From: Bauldia sp. | GTDB taxonomy: Bacteria; Pseudomonadota; Alphaproteobacteria; Rhizobiales; Kaistiaceae | NCBI GenBank assembly: GCA_028284325.1 | Contig: JANQRX010000002.1 | Coordinates: forward strand, 1-64,000 | Length of the DNA stretch: 64,000 nucleotides | Reading direction: 5' to 3' | Shown: positions 34,164-43,700 of the stretch, piece by piece | How positions within the stretch are numbered: the stretch's first letter is position 1 | Layout of the letters: every line of letters begins with the position of its first letter | The notes under the pieces: model-generated | What the model saw: only the letters and a program-made list of their open reading frames with translations | Told to the model about the DNA's origin: nothing | The model's database searches: none | Translations under genes and position numbers: made by a program

Positions 34164-34595
34164 ATGGCGCTCCATCTCGTGAAACTGTGCGTCGGATGCG
34201 AGTCCGTCGAAGACCTGACGGCGAGCGTGGCGCGCCGGGCGACCCGCCAGCGCGCGCGTGGCGAGCGCGAAGCCTATGTCCACGTCACCCGTATGACGCC
34301 GAAACGGGCCTCTGACCTCGTCGACGGCGGCTCCCTCTACTGGGTGATCCGCGGCTCGATCCGGGCGCGTCAGGCGCTGATGGCGATCGAACCGTTCACC
34401 GATGCCGAGGGGATCGGTCGCTGCCGGCTGGTGCTGGCACCGTCGGTGGTGCCGACGGAGTGGCTGCCCAAACGGCCGTTCCAGGGGTGGCGCTACCTCC
34501 CGGTGGGTGACGCGCCGCGGGACCGGACGGCCGCCACCGAGGCGGACCTGCCGGCCGCACTCAGCGCCGAACTGGCCGACCTCGGCGTCTTGTGA
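34164..34595 (+). CDS. DUF1489 family protein
   Basis: 143 aa. MALHLVKLCVGCESVEDLTA is the characteristic start of DUF1489 proteins, which are largely confined to alphaproteobacteria. Other conserved parts: HVTRMTPKRASDLVDGGSLYWVI, IEPFTDAEGIGRCRLVLAP, PFQGWRYL. Small soluble protein of unknown function. Usually next to housekeeping genes, and nothing in the neighbourhood gives a role. Confidence 0.88.
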   Translation: MALHLVKLCVGCESVEDLTASVARRATRQRARGEREAYVHVTRMTPKRASDLVDGGSLYWVIRGSIRARQALMAIEPFTDAEGIGRCRLVLAPSVVPTEWLPKRPFQGWRYLPVGDAPRDRTAATEADLPAALSAELADLGVL

Positions 34596-34638
34596 CCGCG
34601 TTTTCGGTGGTCCGATGAGAATCGGCTAGGCTGCGCCA

Positions 34639-35568
34639 ATGCTGCGCGATTCCCGTACCAAGCCGGCCCATGTCATCGTTCTCGGCAACGAGAAGGGCGG
34701 TTCGGGCAAATCGACCACGGCGATGCACATCATCGTCGGCCTGCTCAAGGCCGGTGCGCGTGTCGCCTCCATCGACACCGACGGGCGCCAGCGCTCGCTC
34801 ACCCGCTACATCGAGAATCGCGCCGTCTGGGCGAAGCGAAGCGGGCTGGCGCTTGAGCTTTCGACCCATTTCAACGTCCCGCCGGCCGAGGGCGAAACGG
34901 TCGCCGACATCGAGGATCGCGAGTTTCGCGCCTTCGCGCAGGCGATCAGCCGCACCGAATACGGCTACGACTACGTCGTCGTCGATACCGCCGGCAGCAA
35001 CTCCTACCTGATGCGGGTGAGCCATGCGATGGCCGACACGCTGGTGACGCCCATCAACGACAGCTTCGTCGATCTGGACGTCATCGGCCGCGTCGAACCC
35101 GAGACCTACCACGCGGTCGGGCCGAGCCATTACGGCGAACTGGTGCTGGAGTCGCTACGCCAGCGGGCCCTCGTGGACGATACGCGTTGCGACTGGGTGA
35201 TCGTGCGCAACCGGCTTGCGACGACGCCGAATGCCAACCAGCGGCGGCTGATCCAGGGGCTTGAGGAACTGTCAGGCCGATTGGGCTTCAGGATCGCGGA
35301 CGGTATCGCCGAGCGCCTGGTCTACCGGGAGTATTTCCCGCGGGGGCTGACGGCCCTCGATCATCTCGACGGCAAGCTGCCGGGCACGGAGCCGACGCGC
35401 GCGCACGCCGCCGCCGGCCAGGAAATCGCGCGGCTTCTTGAGGTTCTCGGCCTGCCGCTCCTGCGCCCACCGACGGCGCAGGAACCGTTGCAGGCCCTGC
35501 GGGGATCCGCCACCGGCGGTGCCGGGCGCGACCGGCCGCCCTTCGCCGGCTTGCACGGCGGCCGATAA
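34639..35568 (+). CDS. mipZ: MipZ-like division-plane ATPase (ParA/MinD family)
   Basis: 309 aa. Deviant Walker A GNEKGGSGKSTT (about residues 16-27) with MipZ-specific context HVIVLGNEKGGSGKSTTAMH; Walker B-like YVVVDTAGSN; specific blocks STHFNVPP and REYFPRGLTALDHL. In Caulobacter MipZ binds ParB at the poles and inhibits FtsZ polymerisation, placing the septum at midcell. The C-terminal 35 residues are Gly/Arg-rich and variable. This gene is a good marker of Alphaproteobacteria. Confidence 0.94.
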   Translation: MLRDSRTKPAHVIVLGNEKGGSGKSTTAMHIIVGLLKAGARVASIDTDGRQRSLTRYIENRAVWAKRSGLALELSTHFNVPPAEGETVADIEDREFRAFAQAISRTEYGYDYVVVDTAGSNSYLMRVSHAMADTLVTPINDSFVDLDVIGRVEPETYHAVGPSHYGELVLESLRQRALVDDTRCDWVIVRNRLATTPNANQRRLIQGLEELSGRLGFRIADGIAERLVYREYFPRGLTALDHLDGKLPGTEPTRAHAAAGQEIARLLEVLGLPLLRPPTAQEPLQALRGSATGGAGRDRPPFAGLHGGR

Positions 35569-35627
35569 GCGCCACATCATGGCTGGGACGCGACCGCCGA
35601 AACGGGCGATGGCGCAAGAGGTGCGTG

Positions 35628-36347
35628 ATGACGCGAGACACCCGCACGCCGGCCAAAACCGGCGATACGAAACCAACGGAGCGATCGGCGTCGCGCGAGG
35701 TCGATGCGTTTCTGGAGCAGGCGAGGGCGCTCGGCCCGGCCCGCACGGCCGGCGGTCGCGGTCGCCTGATCTTTGCGCTCGACGCCACCATGAGCCGCCA
35801 GCCGACCTGGGACAGCGCCCTCCATCTGCAGGCGCAGATGTTCGACGAGGCGGCGCGGGTCGGTGGTCTGGATATCCAGCTTGTCTACTTCCGCGGATTC
35901 CGGGAATGCCGCGCCAGCCGCTGGGTGAGCGACGGCCGGGCCTTGCGCGACCTGATGACCCGCATCGAGGTGCGCGGTGGACACACCCAGATCGGCAAGG
36001 TGCTGGCCCATGCCCGCAAGGAAAACGGCAAGAAGCCGGTTGGTGTCCTGGTCTTTGTCGGCGATGCCCTCGAGGAAAGCATCGACGATCTCGCGGCTAC
36101 GGCGGGCGAACTGGGGATGCTGGGCGTGAAGGCGTTCGTGTTCCAGGAGGGCCAGGACCCCATCGTCGAACGCGGCTTCCGCGAGATCGCGCGCCTGACC
36201 GGCGGGGCCTATGCCCGGTTCGACACCAACGCCGCCGGGCAACTGGGCGAGCTCCTCAAGGCGGCCGCGGTCTACGCGGCCGGCGGCTACAAGGCGCTGT
36301 CGGCGACGGGCCTTGGCGGACGAAAGCTGATCGAGCAGTTGAAGTGA
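35628..36347 (+). CDS. VWA (von Willebrand A-like) domain protein
   Basis: 239 aa soluble protein, ATG 35628 (a GTG one codon earlier is possible). After an N-terminal charged 40 residues, a VWA-like Rossmann fold begins: LIFALDATMSRQPTWDSA replaces the usual DxSxS by DATMS. Further on, RGGHTQIGKVLAHARKE supplies the Thr of the metal site and VLVFVGDALEE the Asp. This variant is common in proteins paired with a membrane J-domain gene in alphaproteobacteria, as here (4-base gap). Function unknown. Confidence 0.82.
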   Translation: MTRDTRTPAKTGDTKPTERSASREVDAFLEQARALGPARTAGGRGRLIFALDATMSRQPTWDSALHLQAQMFDEAARVGGLDIQLVYFRGFRECRASRWVSDGRALRDLMTRIEVRGGHTQIGKVLAHARKENGKKPVGVLVFVGDALEESIDDLAATAGELGMLGVKAFVFQEGQDPIVERGFREIARLTGGAYARFDTNAAGQLGELLKAAAVYAAGGYKALSATGLGGRKLIEQLK

Positions 36348-36351
36348 GAGC

Positions 36352-37062
36352 ATGACATTTCTCGTCGGCGGGATCGCCGCGCTCGCCATCGTCCTTCTCG
36401 GAGCCCGGCTCTTCGTCAATGCCGAGCCGCGGGCGATCATCCGCTTCCTGCGCTACACGGTCGGGGTGATCCTGATCGCGTTCGGCGCCGTGATGGCGCT
36501 CGCGGGGCGGTGGGGGATCGGCCTCGGCGTCGCCGCCTTTGGCCTTTCGGCGCTCGCGACCGGGCGCCTGGGGCCGCTCGATCTCGGCGGCGGCGCCCGC
36601 TCCGCCGGGTCGGGATCGACGGTGCGCACCGCGCTGCTCGAGATGCATCTCGACCACGACACCGGCGATCTGGACGGGACGGTGCGCGCCGGGCCAGCGG
36701 CCGGCCAGAGGCTCAGCGACCTCGACGAGGCGACGGTGATCGAGCTTTTTCGCGTCGCCGCGGAGGACGATCCGGAAAGCGCGGCGCTACTGGCAGCTTA
36801 TCTTGACCGCCGGCTGCCCGGTTGGCGCGAAAACTTCGAGGGTGACGCGGCAGCGGGGGCGGGCGGCGCGTCGGAGACGGGCCCCATGACTGATGAGCAG
36901 GCCTATGAGATCCTTGGCCTTGCGCCCGGAGCCAGCAAGGCCGAGATCCGAGCCGCTCACCGACGGCTCATGAAGCGGGTTCACCCCGACCAGGGCGGGT
37001 CCACGTTCCTCGCGGCCAAGATCAATCAGGCGAAGGACTGGCTTTTGGGCGATCATCGGTAG
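36352..37062 (+). CDS. Membrane-anchored J-domain protein
   Basis: 236 aa. Two hydrophobic helices (about residues 3-22 and 37-68) are followed by a helical region and then a C-terminal J domain (about 178-234): DEQAYEILGLAPGASKAEIR and the HPD motif in MKRVHPDQGGS. The J domain at the C-terminus with N-terminal membrane anchors recalls Tim14/Pam18. It should recruit DnaK to the cytoplasmic face of the membrane. Probably cotranscribed with the VWA gene. Confidence 0.88.
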   Translation: MTFLVGGIAALAIVLLGARLFVNAEPRAIIRFLRYTVGVILIAFGAVMALAGRWGIGLGVAAFGLSALATGRLGPLDLGGGARSAGSGSTVRTALLEMHLDHDTGDLDGTVRAGPAAGQRLSDLDEATVIELFRVAAEDDPESAALLAAYLDRRLPGWRENFEGDAAAGAGGASETGPMTDEQAYEILGLAPGASKAEIRAAHRRLMKRVHPDQGGSTFLAAKINQAKDWLLGDHR

Positions 37063-37097
37063 GTTTACTCACAACTTGAAACCGGTGGATCGGAGCC

Positions 37098-38486
37098 TCA
37101 CTGCAGGGCGATGCAGTCGAAATTCTTCTTCTTGATCTGGGTGCAGGCCGAGCGTGCGTCGGCCTTGGTGGCGAAACCACCGAAACGGGCGCGGAACAGC
37201 GTCGAGCCGGATTTCTCGACCGTTTCGGTGTAGGGCGTCGCGTCGGCGAGCACGGTGCCGGCGCGGGCGAGGGCGCGATTGAGCACGTCTTCGGCGCCGG
37301 CTTGCGTCGGCGCGGCGGCCAGTTGAATCTTCCAGCCCGAATCCGGCGGCGTCTGCGGCAGGCCGGCCTCGCCCTCGTCGTCGGGCGGGGCGTCGCCCTG
37401 GGGCAGGGCGTCGAGCGCGAACACCGAATTGGCGCCGATGATGTTGGCCACCGTCATCGGCGCGCCGGTGGCGCTGTCGACGGGGCGGATGCGCGGGAGC
37501 GGATAGTCGGCGATCGCGACCCTGGGCGCAATTCCGCCGCCCTTGGGGCCGCCGGGAATGCGCGCCACGGTCCGGGCGCCGCGGGAGGCCTTGGGGAGGT
37601 ACTTCTTGATCAGGCCGGCCATACGCGCGTTGCGGGCCTTGCCGGTGTCACCGCCGATCACCACCGCGACGACCTCGCGGTTGCCCTTGCGCACGGAGCT
37701 GACGAGGTTGAAGCCCGAGGCGCGCGTGTAGCCGGTCTTGATGCCGTCGACCCCGCTCACGCTGCCGAGCAGCTTGTTGTGGTTGCGGTAGCGCCGGCCC
37801 TTGTAGGTGAAGCTCGGCGTCTTGAAGTAGTGGAAATACTGCGGATAGTGCTCGCGGAGCGCCCGGCCGAGCAGCGCCATGTCGCGGGCCGTGGTCACCT
37901 GGTACTTGTTGGGCAGGCCCGATGCGTTCTTGAAGGTCGTCTTGCTCATGCCGAGCGACCGCGCCTTCTTGGTCATCCGCTTGGCAAATGCGCTTTCCGT
38001 GCCCGCCAGATGTTCGCCGACCGCCGTCGCCACGTCGTTGGCCGACTTGGTGACCAGCGCGAGGATGGCGTCCTTGACCCGGATCGACTGGCCCTTCTTG
38101 AGGCCGAGCTTCGACGGCGCCTGGCCGGCGGCGCGGGCGGAGAAACGGATGCGGGCGTTGAGGCTCGTCTGACCGGTCTCGATGGCCTCGAACAGCATGT
38201 AGAGGGTCATCATCTTGGTCAGCGAGGCCGGGAAGCGCTTGGTGTCGGCGTTGCTCGAATAGAGCACCTTGCCGGTCTTGGCGTCGACGACGATGGCGGC
38301 GTTGGGGGCCGCCTGGGCCGGTGTCACCGGAACGGCGGCGAGCGCGATCCCCACGGCCAGCGCGGGTGCTGCCAGGAGACGGAAGCCGTGGCGGCGCAGA
38401 CGCGCCCAGTGCCCGCTATGCGGGTGGTGAGGCCGCGATCGTGCGTCCTGGTTGCCGTATCGGTGGCGTGCGCCACATGGGTTCAT
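37098..38486 (-). CDS. D-alanyl-D-alanine carboxypeptidase (peptidase S11) with SPOR domain
   Basis: 462 aa periplasmic penicillin-binding protein that trims pentapeptide stems. A long basic N-terminal stretch precedes a signal segment (about residues 36-59, ending AQA-AP). Active-site motifs: SLTK (Ser88, Lys91), SAN (148-150) and KTG (250-252). A C-terminal SPOR domain (about 382-460, WKIQLAAAPTQAGAEDVLNRA to ACTQIKKKNF) would direct it to denuded septal glycan. A start further in is possible because the first 30 residues are unusual for a signal peptide. It is divergent from clpS. Confidence 0.93.
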   Translation of the reverse strand: MNPCGARHRYGNQDARSRPHHPHSGHWARLRRHGFRLLAAPALAVGIALAAVPVTPAQAAPNAAIVVDAKTGKVLYSSNADTKRFPASLTKMMTLYMLFEAIETGQTSLNARIRFSARAAGQAPSKLGLKKGQSIRVKDAILALVTKSANDVATAVGEHLAGTESAFAKRMTKKARSLGMSKTTFKNASGLPNKYQVTTARDMALLGRALREHYPQYFHYFKTPSFTYKGRRYRNHNKLLGSVSGVDGIKTGYTRASGFNLVSSVRKGNREVVAVVIGGDTGKARNARMAGLIKKYLPKASRGARTVARIPGGPKGGGIAPRVAIADYPLPRIRPVDSATGAPMTVANIIGANSVFALDALPQGDAPPDDEGEAGLPQTPPDSGWKIQLAAAPTQAGAEDVLNRALARAGTVLADATPYTETVEKSGSTLFRARFGGFATKADARSACTQIKKKNFDCIALQ

Positions 38487-38677
38487 GAAAATGAGGCCCC
38501 GTCCGCTTCTTCCAGCCGTCTCGCGCCCGTCCCCTGCGCCGCCGGCTGGCCCTGTTCATGCCACCCCACAGTATGGAAGCTGGGTTACCGTTCCGTAAAG
38601 TCGGATTGCGGCCACGGCGTGATATCGGCTGCGAGCGTTGCATTCTGGCATCGCTACAACGACTTTTTTAGCCGGCC

Positions 38678-38699
38678 GGGGCGGTTCAATTACCGCCCC
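38678..38699. repeat. GC-rich hairpin in the dacC-clpS intergenic region
   Basis: GGGGCGGT (38678-38685) and ACCGCCCC (38692-38699) form a perfect 8-bp stem with loop TCAATT. It lies in the 370-base divergent gap 38487-38856. That gap also holds a weak -10-like TATTAT (38806-38811) with TTGGAA 19 bases upstream that could serve clpS. Nothing else recognisable is in the gap. Confidence 0.4.
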
Positions 38700-38856
38700 T
38701 TGCGACCTACATGACCCCCTACGGGCGTCGACTGGCAAGGCGCGGCGCCCGTCCTGCCCGGCGTCCTGCCCTCTCAGCGTTTGGAATTTCCTCCATTGCG
38801 TGGATTATTATTTGGCGTCAGGATTCGTGGTCCGGTTGGGAAGTCAGGCGAGCAAG

Positions 38857-39192
38857 ATGAGCGATCCGAAGCGGCCCGGCCTTGATGATGACGGCGACAG
38901 CTCCGTCGGCGTCGCCACCAAGACCAGACCGAAGACAAAGCGGCCCAGCCAGTACCGCGTTTTACTGCTGAACGACGATTACACACCGATGGAATTCGTG
39001 GTGGTCGTGCTGCAGCGGTTCTTCAACAAGGGGCGTGAGGACGCCACACAGATTATGCTGCATGTGCATCAGAACGGTGTCGGGGAATGCGGCGTCTACA
39101 CTTACGAAATCGCGGAAACCAAGGTCACCCAGGTCATGGATTTCGCACGCAAGCATCAGCATCCGCTACAATGCGTGATGGAGAAGAAGTGA
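38857..39192 (+). CDS. clpS: ClpS adaptor (N-end rule substrate adaptor of ClpAP)
   Basis: 111 aa. After a 30-residue charged extension ([16 protein letters not shown]), the ClpS fold begins: [17 protein letters not shown] contains the Asn-Asp pair and Met that bind N-degrons, then [23 protein letters not shown]. It hands destabilising N-terminal substrates to ClpA, encoded nine bases downstream. A much longer upstream in-frame start was rejected as it would add unrelated low-quality sequence. Confidence 0.97.
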   Translation: MSDPKRPGLDDDGDSSVGVATKTRPKTKRPSQYRVLLLNDDYTPMEFVVVVLQRFFNKGREDATQIMLHVHQNGVGECGVYTYEIAETKVTQVMDFARKHQHPLQCVMEKK

Positions 39193-39201
39193 GGTTCGGT
39201 C

Positions 39202-41637
39202 GTGCCGTCGTTCTCGCGCAGTCTTGAAGCCGCCCTGCACCAGGCCCTGGCGTTCGCCACCGAGCGGAACCAGGAATATGCCACGCTTGAGCACCTGCTC
39301 CTGGCGCTGATCGAGGATCAGGACGCCGCGGCGGTGATGCGCGCGTGTGGCGTCGATCTCGACATCATCCGCAGCAACCTCGTCGACTATATCGATACGG
39401 AACTCGCCAATCTGGCGACCGGCACCACCGAGGACGCCAAGCCCACGGCCGGTTTCCAGCGCGTGATCCAGCGGGCGGTGATCCACGTGCAGTCGTCGGG
39501 ACGCGAGGAGGTGACCGGCGCCAACGTGCTGGTGGCGATCTTCGCGGAGCGCGAGAGCCATGCCGCGTTCTTCCTGCAGGAGCAGGACATGACCCGCTAC
39601 GACGCGGTCAATTACATCAGCCACGGCATTGCCAAACGGGCGGGCATGTCGGAATCGCGGCCCGTGCGCGGCGTCGACGAGGATGCGGCGACCGTCGAGG
39701 GGCGGGACGGCAACAAGAAAAAGGCCGACGCCCTAGAGGCTTACTGCGTCAACCTCAACGAAAAAGCAAAGAACGGGAAGATTGATCCGCTGATCGGCAG
39801 GGACGACGAGATCGACCGCACGATCCAGGTCCTGTGCCGGCGCCAGAAGAACAACCCGCTGTTCGTGGGCGATCCGGGCGTTGGCAAGACGGCCATCGCA
39901 GAGGGGCTCGCCAAGCGCATCGTCGATAGCGAAGTCCCGGAAGTCCTGGAGGAGTCCACCGTCTTCGCGCTGGATATGGGCACGCTGCTGGCCGGCACCC
40001 GCTATCGCGGCGATTTCGAGGAGCGTCTCAAGCAGGTCGTGAAGGAAATCGAGGAGTTTCCGGGCGCGATCATGTTCATCGACGAGATCCACACGGTGAT
40101 CGGCGCCGGCGCCACATCCGGCGGCGCGATGGATGCGTCCAACCTGCTCAAGCCGGCGCTCGCGTCCGGTACCATCCGCTGCATCGGCTCCACGACCTAC
40201 AAGGAATACCGCCAGTTCTTCGAGAAGGACCGGGCGCTGGTGCGCCGGTTCCAGAAGATCGACGTCAACGAGCCGACGATTCCGGACGCGATCGACATCC
40301 TGAAGGGGCTCAAGCCCTATTTCGAGGACTACCACAAGGTCCGCTACACCCAGGATGCCATCAAGAGCGCGGTCGAACTGTCGGCGCGCTACATCAACGA
40401 CCGCAAGCTGCCGGACAAGGCGATCGACGTGATCGACGAGACCGGGGCGTCGCAGATGCTGGTGCCGGAATCGCGGCGTCGGAAGACCATCGGCGTCAAG
40501 GAGATCGAGACCACCATCGCCACCATGGCGCGCATTCCGCCGAAATCGGTGTCCAAGGACGACGCCGAGGTGCTGCGGCATCTCGACGCGACGCTGAAGC
40601 GAGTGGTCTACGGCCAGGACGACGCCATTGATCGGCTGGCCTCGGCGATCAAGCTCGCCCGCGCCGGGCTCCGCGAGCCCGAGAAGCCGATCGGCAGCTA
40701 CCTGTTCTCAGGGCCGACCGGGGTCGGCAAGACGGAGGTGGCGCGGCAACTGGCCGAGGCGATGGGGGTGGAACTCCTGCGCTTCGACATGTCGGAATAC
40801 ATGGAGCGCCACACGGTCTCGCGGCTCATCGGCGCACCGCCCGGCTATGTGGGCTTCGACCAGGGCGGGCTGCTGACCGACGGCGTCGACCAGCATCCGC
40901 ACTGCGTGGTCCTGCTTGACGAGATCGAGAAGGCGCACCCGGACCTGTTCAACATCCTGCTCCAGATCATGGATCACGGGAAACTGACCGACCACAACGG
41001 CAAGCAGGTCGACTTCCGCAACGTCATCCTGATCATGACGACCAATGCCGGGGCGGCCGATCTCGCCAAGCCGGCGATCGGCTTCACCAAGTCGGTGCGC
41101 GAGGGCGACGACATGGCCGCGATCGAGCGGCTGTTCACGCCCGAGTTCCGCAACCGGCTCGATGCGATCGTGGCGTTTGCCGGCCTGAAGCCGGCGATCG
41201 TGGCCCAGGTGGTGCAGAAATTCGTCATGCAGCTCGAGGCACAGCTCGCCGACCGCGGCGTCACTTTCGAGCTCACGCCGGAGGCCACCGAATGGCTGGC
41301 CGAGAAGGGCTATGACGAGCGCATGGGTGCGCGACCGCTGGCGCGCGTGATCCAGGAGTACATCAAGCAGCCGCTCGCCGACGAGGTGCTGTTCGGCAAG
41401 CTCAAGAAGGGCGGCACGGTGAAGGTGTCGCTCGGCGACGGCGAACTGGTGCTGGAGCCGGTGGCCGACGGGCCGGTGAAGCCCAAAGCCGATCCGGTGC
41501 CGGCCAAGCGCAGGAAGCCGACGCGGCGGCGCACGACCCGCAAGGCCAAGGCCGCCGCCAAACCGAAGGCGAAGCCGAACGGCAAGGACGGCAGCCCCCG
41601 CGGGCTGGTGCCCAAGGTCCCGCTCAAGGACGGTTAG
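39202..41637 (+). CDS. clpA: ATP-dependent Clp protease ATPase subunit ClpA
   Basis: 811 aa, GTG start. The N-domain (1-140) binds ClpS. D1 has Walker A GDPGVGKT (223-230) and Walker [14 protein letters not shown]2 has Walker A GPTGVGKT and [13 protein letters not shown], then [10 protein letters not shown]. The family signature [17 protein letters not shown] is present, and the ClpP-binding loop equivalent lies near VKEIETTIA to DRL in the D2 region. The last about 55 residues form a Lys/Arg/Ala-rich tail ([18 protein letters not shown]) absent from E. coli ClpA but seen in several alphaproteobacteria. Operon with clpS. Confidence 0.97.
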   Translation: MPSFSRSLEAALHQALAFATERNQEYATLEHLLLALIEDQDAAAVMRACGVDLDIIRSNLVDYIDTELANLATGTTEDAKPTAGFQRVIQRAVIHVQSSGREEVTGANVLVAIFAERESHAAFFLQEQDMTRYDAVNYISHGIAKRAGMSESRPVRGVDEDAATVEGRDGNKKKADALEAYCVNLNEKAKNGKIDPLIGRDDEIDRTIQVLCRRQKNNPLFVGDPGVGKTAIAEGLAKRIVDSEVPEVLEESTVFALDMGTLLAGTRYRGDFEERLKQVVKEIEEFPGAIMFIDEIHTVIGAGATSGGAMDASNLLKPALASGTIRCIGSTTYKEYRQFFEKDRALVRRFQKIDVNEPTIPDAIDILKGLKPYFEDYHKVRYTQDAIKSAVELSARYINDRKLPDKAIDVIDETGASQMLVPESRRRKTIGVKEIETTIATMARIPPKSVSKDDAEVLRHLDATLKRVVYGQDDAIDRLASAIKLARAGLREPEKPIGSYLFSGPTGVGKTEVARQLAEAMGVELLRFDMSEYMERHTVSRLIGAPPGYVGFDQGGLLTDGVDQHPHCVVLLDEIEKAHPDLFNILLQIMDHGKLTDHNGKQVDFRNVILIMTTNAGAADLAKPAIGFTKSVREGDDMAAIERLFTPEFRNRLDAIVAFAGLKPAIVAQVVQKFVMQLEAQLADRGVTFELTPEATEWLAEKGYDERMGARPLARVIQEYIKQPLADEVLFGKLKKGGTVKVSLGDGELVLEPVADGPVKPKADPVPAKRRKPTRRRTTRKAKAAAKPKAKPNGKDGSPRGLVPKVPLKDG

Positions 41638-41656
41638 GCACTAGAGGTGGGATCGC

Positions 41657-41708
41657 GATCCCGCATCTGCGGAGCGTCATCAAGATGCCGCACTGCGTGC
41701 GGAATGAC
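41657..41708 (-). repeat. Dispersed GTCAT/GGATCC repeat, copy 1
   Basis: 52-bp copy running GATCCCGCATCTGCGGAGCG to GTGCGGAATGAC on the plus strand, so reverse orientation when the family is defined as GTCAT(T/C)CCG ... CGG(A/G)ATCC. It lies 20 bases after the clpA stop. First of three copies filling the 333-base gap 41638-41970; I see no gene in that gap. Confidence 0.75.
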
Positions 41709-41775
41709 GGCGGTGGGGTTGCGGCCGTTATGGGATTGGACGCCGGCGGAGAAGCACTCGTCCAACTACTTCTCC

Positions 41776-41827
41776 GTCATCCCGTGCGCGATGCAGCACG
41801 AAGTGATGCTTCGCAGACCCGGGATCC
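41776..41827 (+). repeat. Dispersed GTCAT/GGATCC repeat, copy 2
   Basis: 52-bp copy starting GTCATCCCGTGCGCGATGCA and ending CGCAGACCCGGGATCC. It is in the opposite orientation to the copies on both sides of it, so the gap can fold into long imperfect hairpins. Confidence 0.75.
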
Positions 41828-41848
41828 CGAGGCGAACGTGGGGCTTCA

Positions 41849-41902
41849 GATTCCGCATCTGTGGGACACGTCATCAAGATGCCGCACCGCGTGCGGAATG
41901 AC
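41849..41902 (-). repeat. Dispersed GTCAT/GGATCC repeat, copy 3
   Basis: 54-bp copy, GATTCCGCATCTGTGGGACA to GTGCGGAATGAC on the plus strand. Very close to copy 1 and to the copy at 52020, differing by a few substitutions and a small insertion. Confidence 0.75.
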
Positions 41903-41970
41903 GGCAGGGTGTAGGCCCCCCACGGGACCGCGGCGGGGCATGCGCTGCCGATGCGGGTCCTCGGCTGACG

Positions 41971-42396
41971 CTAACCCAGCGCAGCCCGAATCTTCTCCGC
42001 GTTGGCCTTCAGCGTTTCGGGGTCGGCCATGTCACCCGAATGGGGCTTGAGCGGCACGCCATCGAAACGCGGGATCACGTGGATGTGGAGGTGGAAGACC
42101 GACTGGCCGGCGGCCGGCTCGTTGAACTGGTTGAGGGTCACGCCGTCGGCGGCAAACGCGCTCTTGACCGCCCGGGCCAATCTCTGCGCGGTTGCCAGCA
42201 GTGGGCCCAGCGCCTCGGCCGGCGCATCGAGAAGGTTGCGCGCCGGCGCCTTCGGGATCACCAGCACATGGCCGTCCGCCTGCGGCATCACGTCCATGAT
42301 GGCGATGGTGTGGTCGTCCTCGTAGACCGTCTCGGCCGGGATCTCGCCGCGCAGGATGCGCGCGAAGATGTTGCCGTCGTCATAGGTCTCCGTCAT
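41971..42396 (-). CDS. HIT family nucleotide-binding protein
   Basis: 141 aa. The histidine triad HLHIHVIPR (HxHxHxxP) sits in GQSVFHLHIHVIPRFDGV, and the N-terminal part contains FARILRGEIPAETVYEDDHT. Hint-type enzymes hydrolyse phosphoramidates such as aminoacyl-AMP. Last gene of a minus-strand set (RidA, GDPD, GNAT, HIT); it overlaps the upstream GNAT gene by 17 bases. Confidence 0.95.
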   Translation of the reverse strand: MTETYDDGNIFARILRGEIPAETVYEDDHTIAIMDVMPQADGHVLVIPKAPARNLLDAPAEALGPLLATAQRLARAVKSAFAADGVTLNQFNEPAAGQSVFHLHIHVIPRFDGVPLKPHSGDMADPETLKANAEKIRAALG

Positions 42397-43633
42397 CTCG
42401 TCCCCCGTTTGCGGCGTCCTCGATCCTGAACGGCAGGAAGCCGGTCAGGGCGTCCCGATCGGCGGCGACCTGGCGTCGCTCGCGATCGAGATAGTCCTCG
42501 ACGGCCCTGCGGAAGCCGGGATCGCGCAGCCAGTGGGCCGAATAGGTGATCGTCGGCCGATAACCGCGCGCCAGCTTGTGCTCGCCCTGCGCCCCGGCCT
42601 CGACCATCCGCAAACCGTGGTCGATGCCGTACTCCATGGCCTGGTAGTAGCACAGTTCGAAATGGAGGAACGGCACCTCCTCCAGCGCGCCCCAATAGCG
42701 CCCGTAGAGGGTCTCGGAGCCGATGGCGTTCAGCGCGCCGGCGATGTAGCGGCCCTCGCGCTTCGCCATGATCAGCAGCAGCCGGTCGGCCATGCGCTCG
42801 CCGATCAGGGAGAAGAAGTCGCGGTTGAGATAGGGCTGCCCCCATTTCCGCGATCCGGTGTCCATGTAGAAGGCGTAGAAGGCGTCCCAGGCGTCTTCCG
42901 TCAGGTCGGCGCCGGTGAGATGCACGATCTCGAGATCGTTGGTCTCGGCGCATCGCCGTTCGCGCCGGATCGCCTTGCGCTTGCGGGAGGCGAGGGCGGA
43001 GAGGAAGTCGTCGAAGTCGCGATAGCCTTCGTTGACGAAGTGGAACTGCTGGTCGTTGCGCAGGAGGTAGCCGGCGCGGCCGAACAGCTCCCACTCGTGC
43101 TCCATCGCGAAGGTGACGTGCAGCGACGAGATACCGAGCTGGTTGCCGAGCTGGGCACCGGCGGCGGCGAGCACCGCGCGGTGGCGTTCGGCAGCGTCAC
43201 CGTCGGCGACAAGCAGGCGGCGGCCCGTCACCGGCGTGAAGGGCACCGAGGCCTGGAGCTTGGGGTAGTAGGCACCGCCGGCGCGCTCATAGGCGTCGGC
43301 CCAGCCGTGGTCGAACACATACTCGCCCATGGAGTGGGACTTCAGATAGCAGGGCATGATCGCGACCGGCTGCCCGTCCGCGCCGTCGAGAACCAGATGA
43401 CGCGGCAGCCAGCCGGTGGTGTCGCTGGCCGAGCCCGACTCCTCCAGCGCCGACAGGAAGTCGTGGGACAGGAACGGATCGTAAGGGGTCGCCAGCGCGT
43501 CCTCGCCGCGGGCGGCCAGCGGCAGGCTCGATGGCCAGCCGGGATTGGCGCAGGCGTCCCAGGCCTCGCGCGCGATCTCGTTGACGGAGCCGACGACACG
43601 CACGGTTGCCGGTTCTCCGGACTCCTGTGTCAC
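42380..43633 (-). CDS. GNAT-fold N-acetyltransferase, COG3146/DUF482 (FemAB-like)
   Basis: 417 aa from GTG 43633, chosen because GAGAAG is at SD distance; a GTG at 43690 would add 19 residues. The protein matches the peptidogalycan-related COG3146 family: FLSHDFLSALEESGSAS, YVFDHGWADAYERAG, YYPKLQASVPFTPVTGRRLL, and the C-terminal GNAT core YGRYWGALEEVPFLHFELCY, then GAQGEHKLARGYRP. FemX-like enzymes attach amino acids to peptidoglycan precursors, but the substrate of this family is not established. Confidence 0.87.
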   Translation of the reverse strand: MTQESGEPATVRVVGSVNEIAREAWDACANPGWPSSLPLAARGEDALATPYDPFLSHDFLSALEESGSASDTTGWLPRHLVLDGADGQPVAIMPCYLKSHSMGEYVFDHGWADAYERAGGAYYPKLQASVPFTPVTGRRLLVADGDAAERHRAVLAAAGAQLGNQLGISSLHVTFAMEHEWELFGRAGYLLRNDQQFHFVNEGYRDFDDFLSALASRKRKAIRRERRCAETNDLEIVHLTGADLTEDAWDAFYAFYMDTGSRKWGQPYLNRDFFSLIGERMADRLLLIMAKREGRYIAGALNAIGSETLYGRYWGALEEVPFLHFELCYYQAMEYGIDHGLRMVEAGAQGEHKLARGYRPTITYSAHWLRDPGFRRAVEDYLDRERRQVAADRDALTGFLPFRIEDAANGGRDDGDL

Positions 43634-43700
43634 GTTCGTCTTCTCGTGCCGGGAAGGGGGCTGCTCAACATCTAGGTTCAAGCTCGTCACAGGCAAGCGT

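Noticed and set aside
38638-38856. Upstream in-frame extension of clpS by 73 codons
   Set aside because: Covers the promoter region and a strong hairpin; residues are not ClpS-like and the ATG at 38857 fits homologues.
41638-41970. Possible CRISPR array because of repeated about 52-bp units
   Set aside because: Only three copies, in alternating orientation and unequal spacing, with related copies 10 and 20 kb away; no cas genes.
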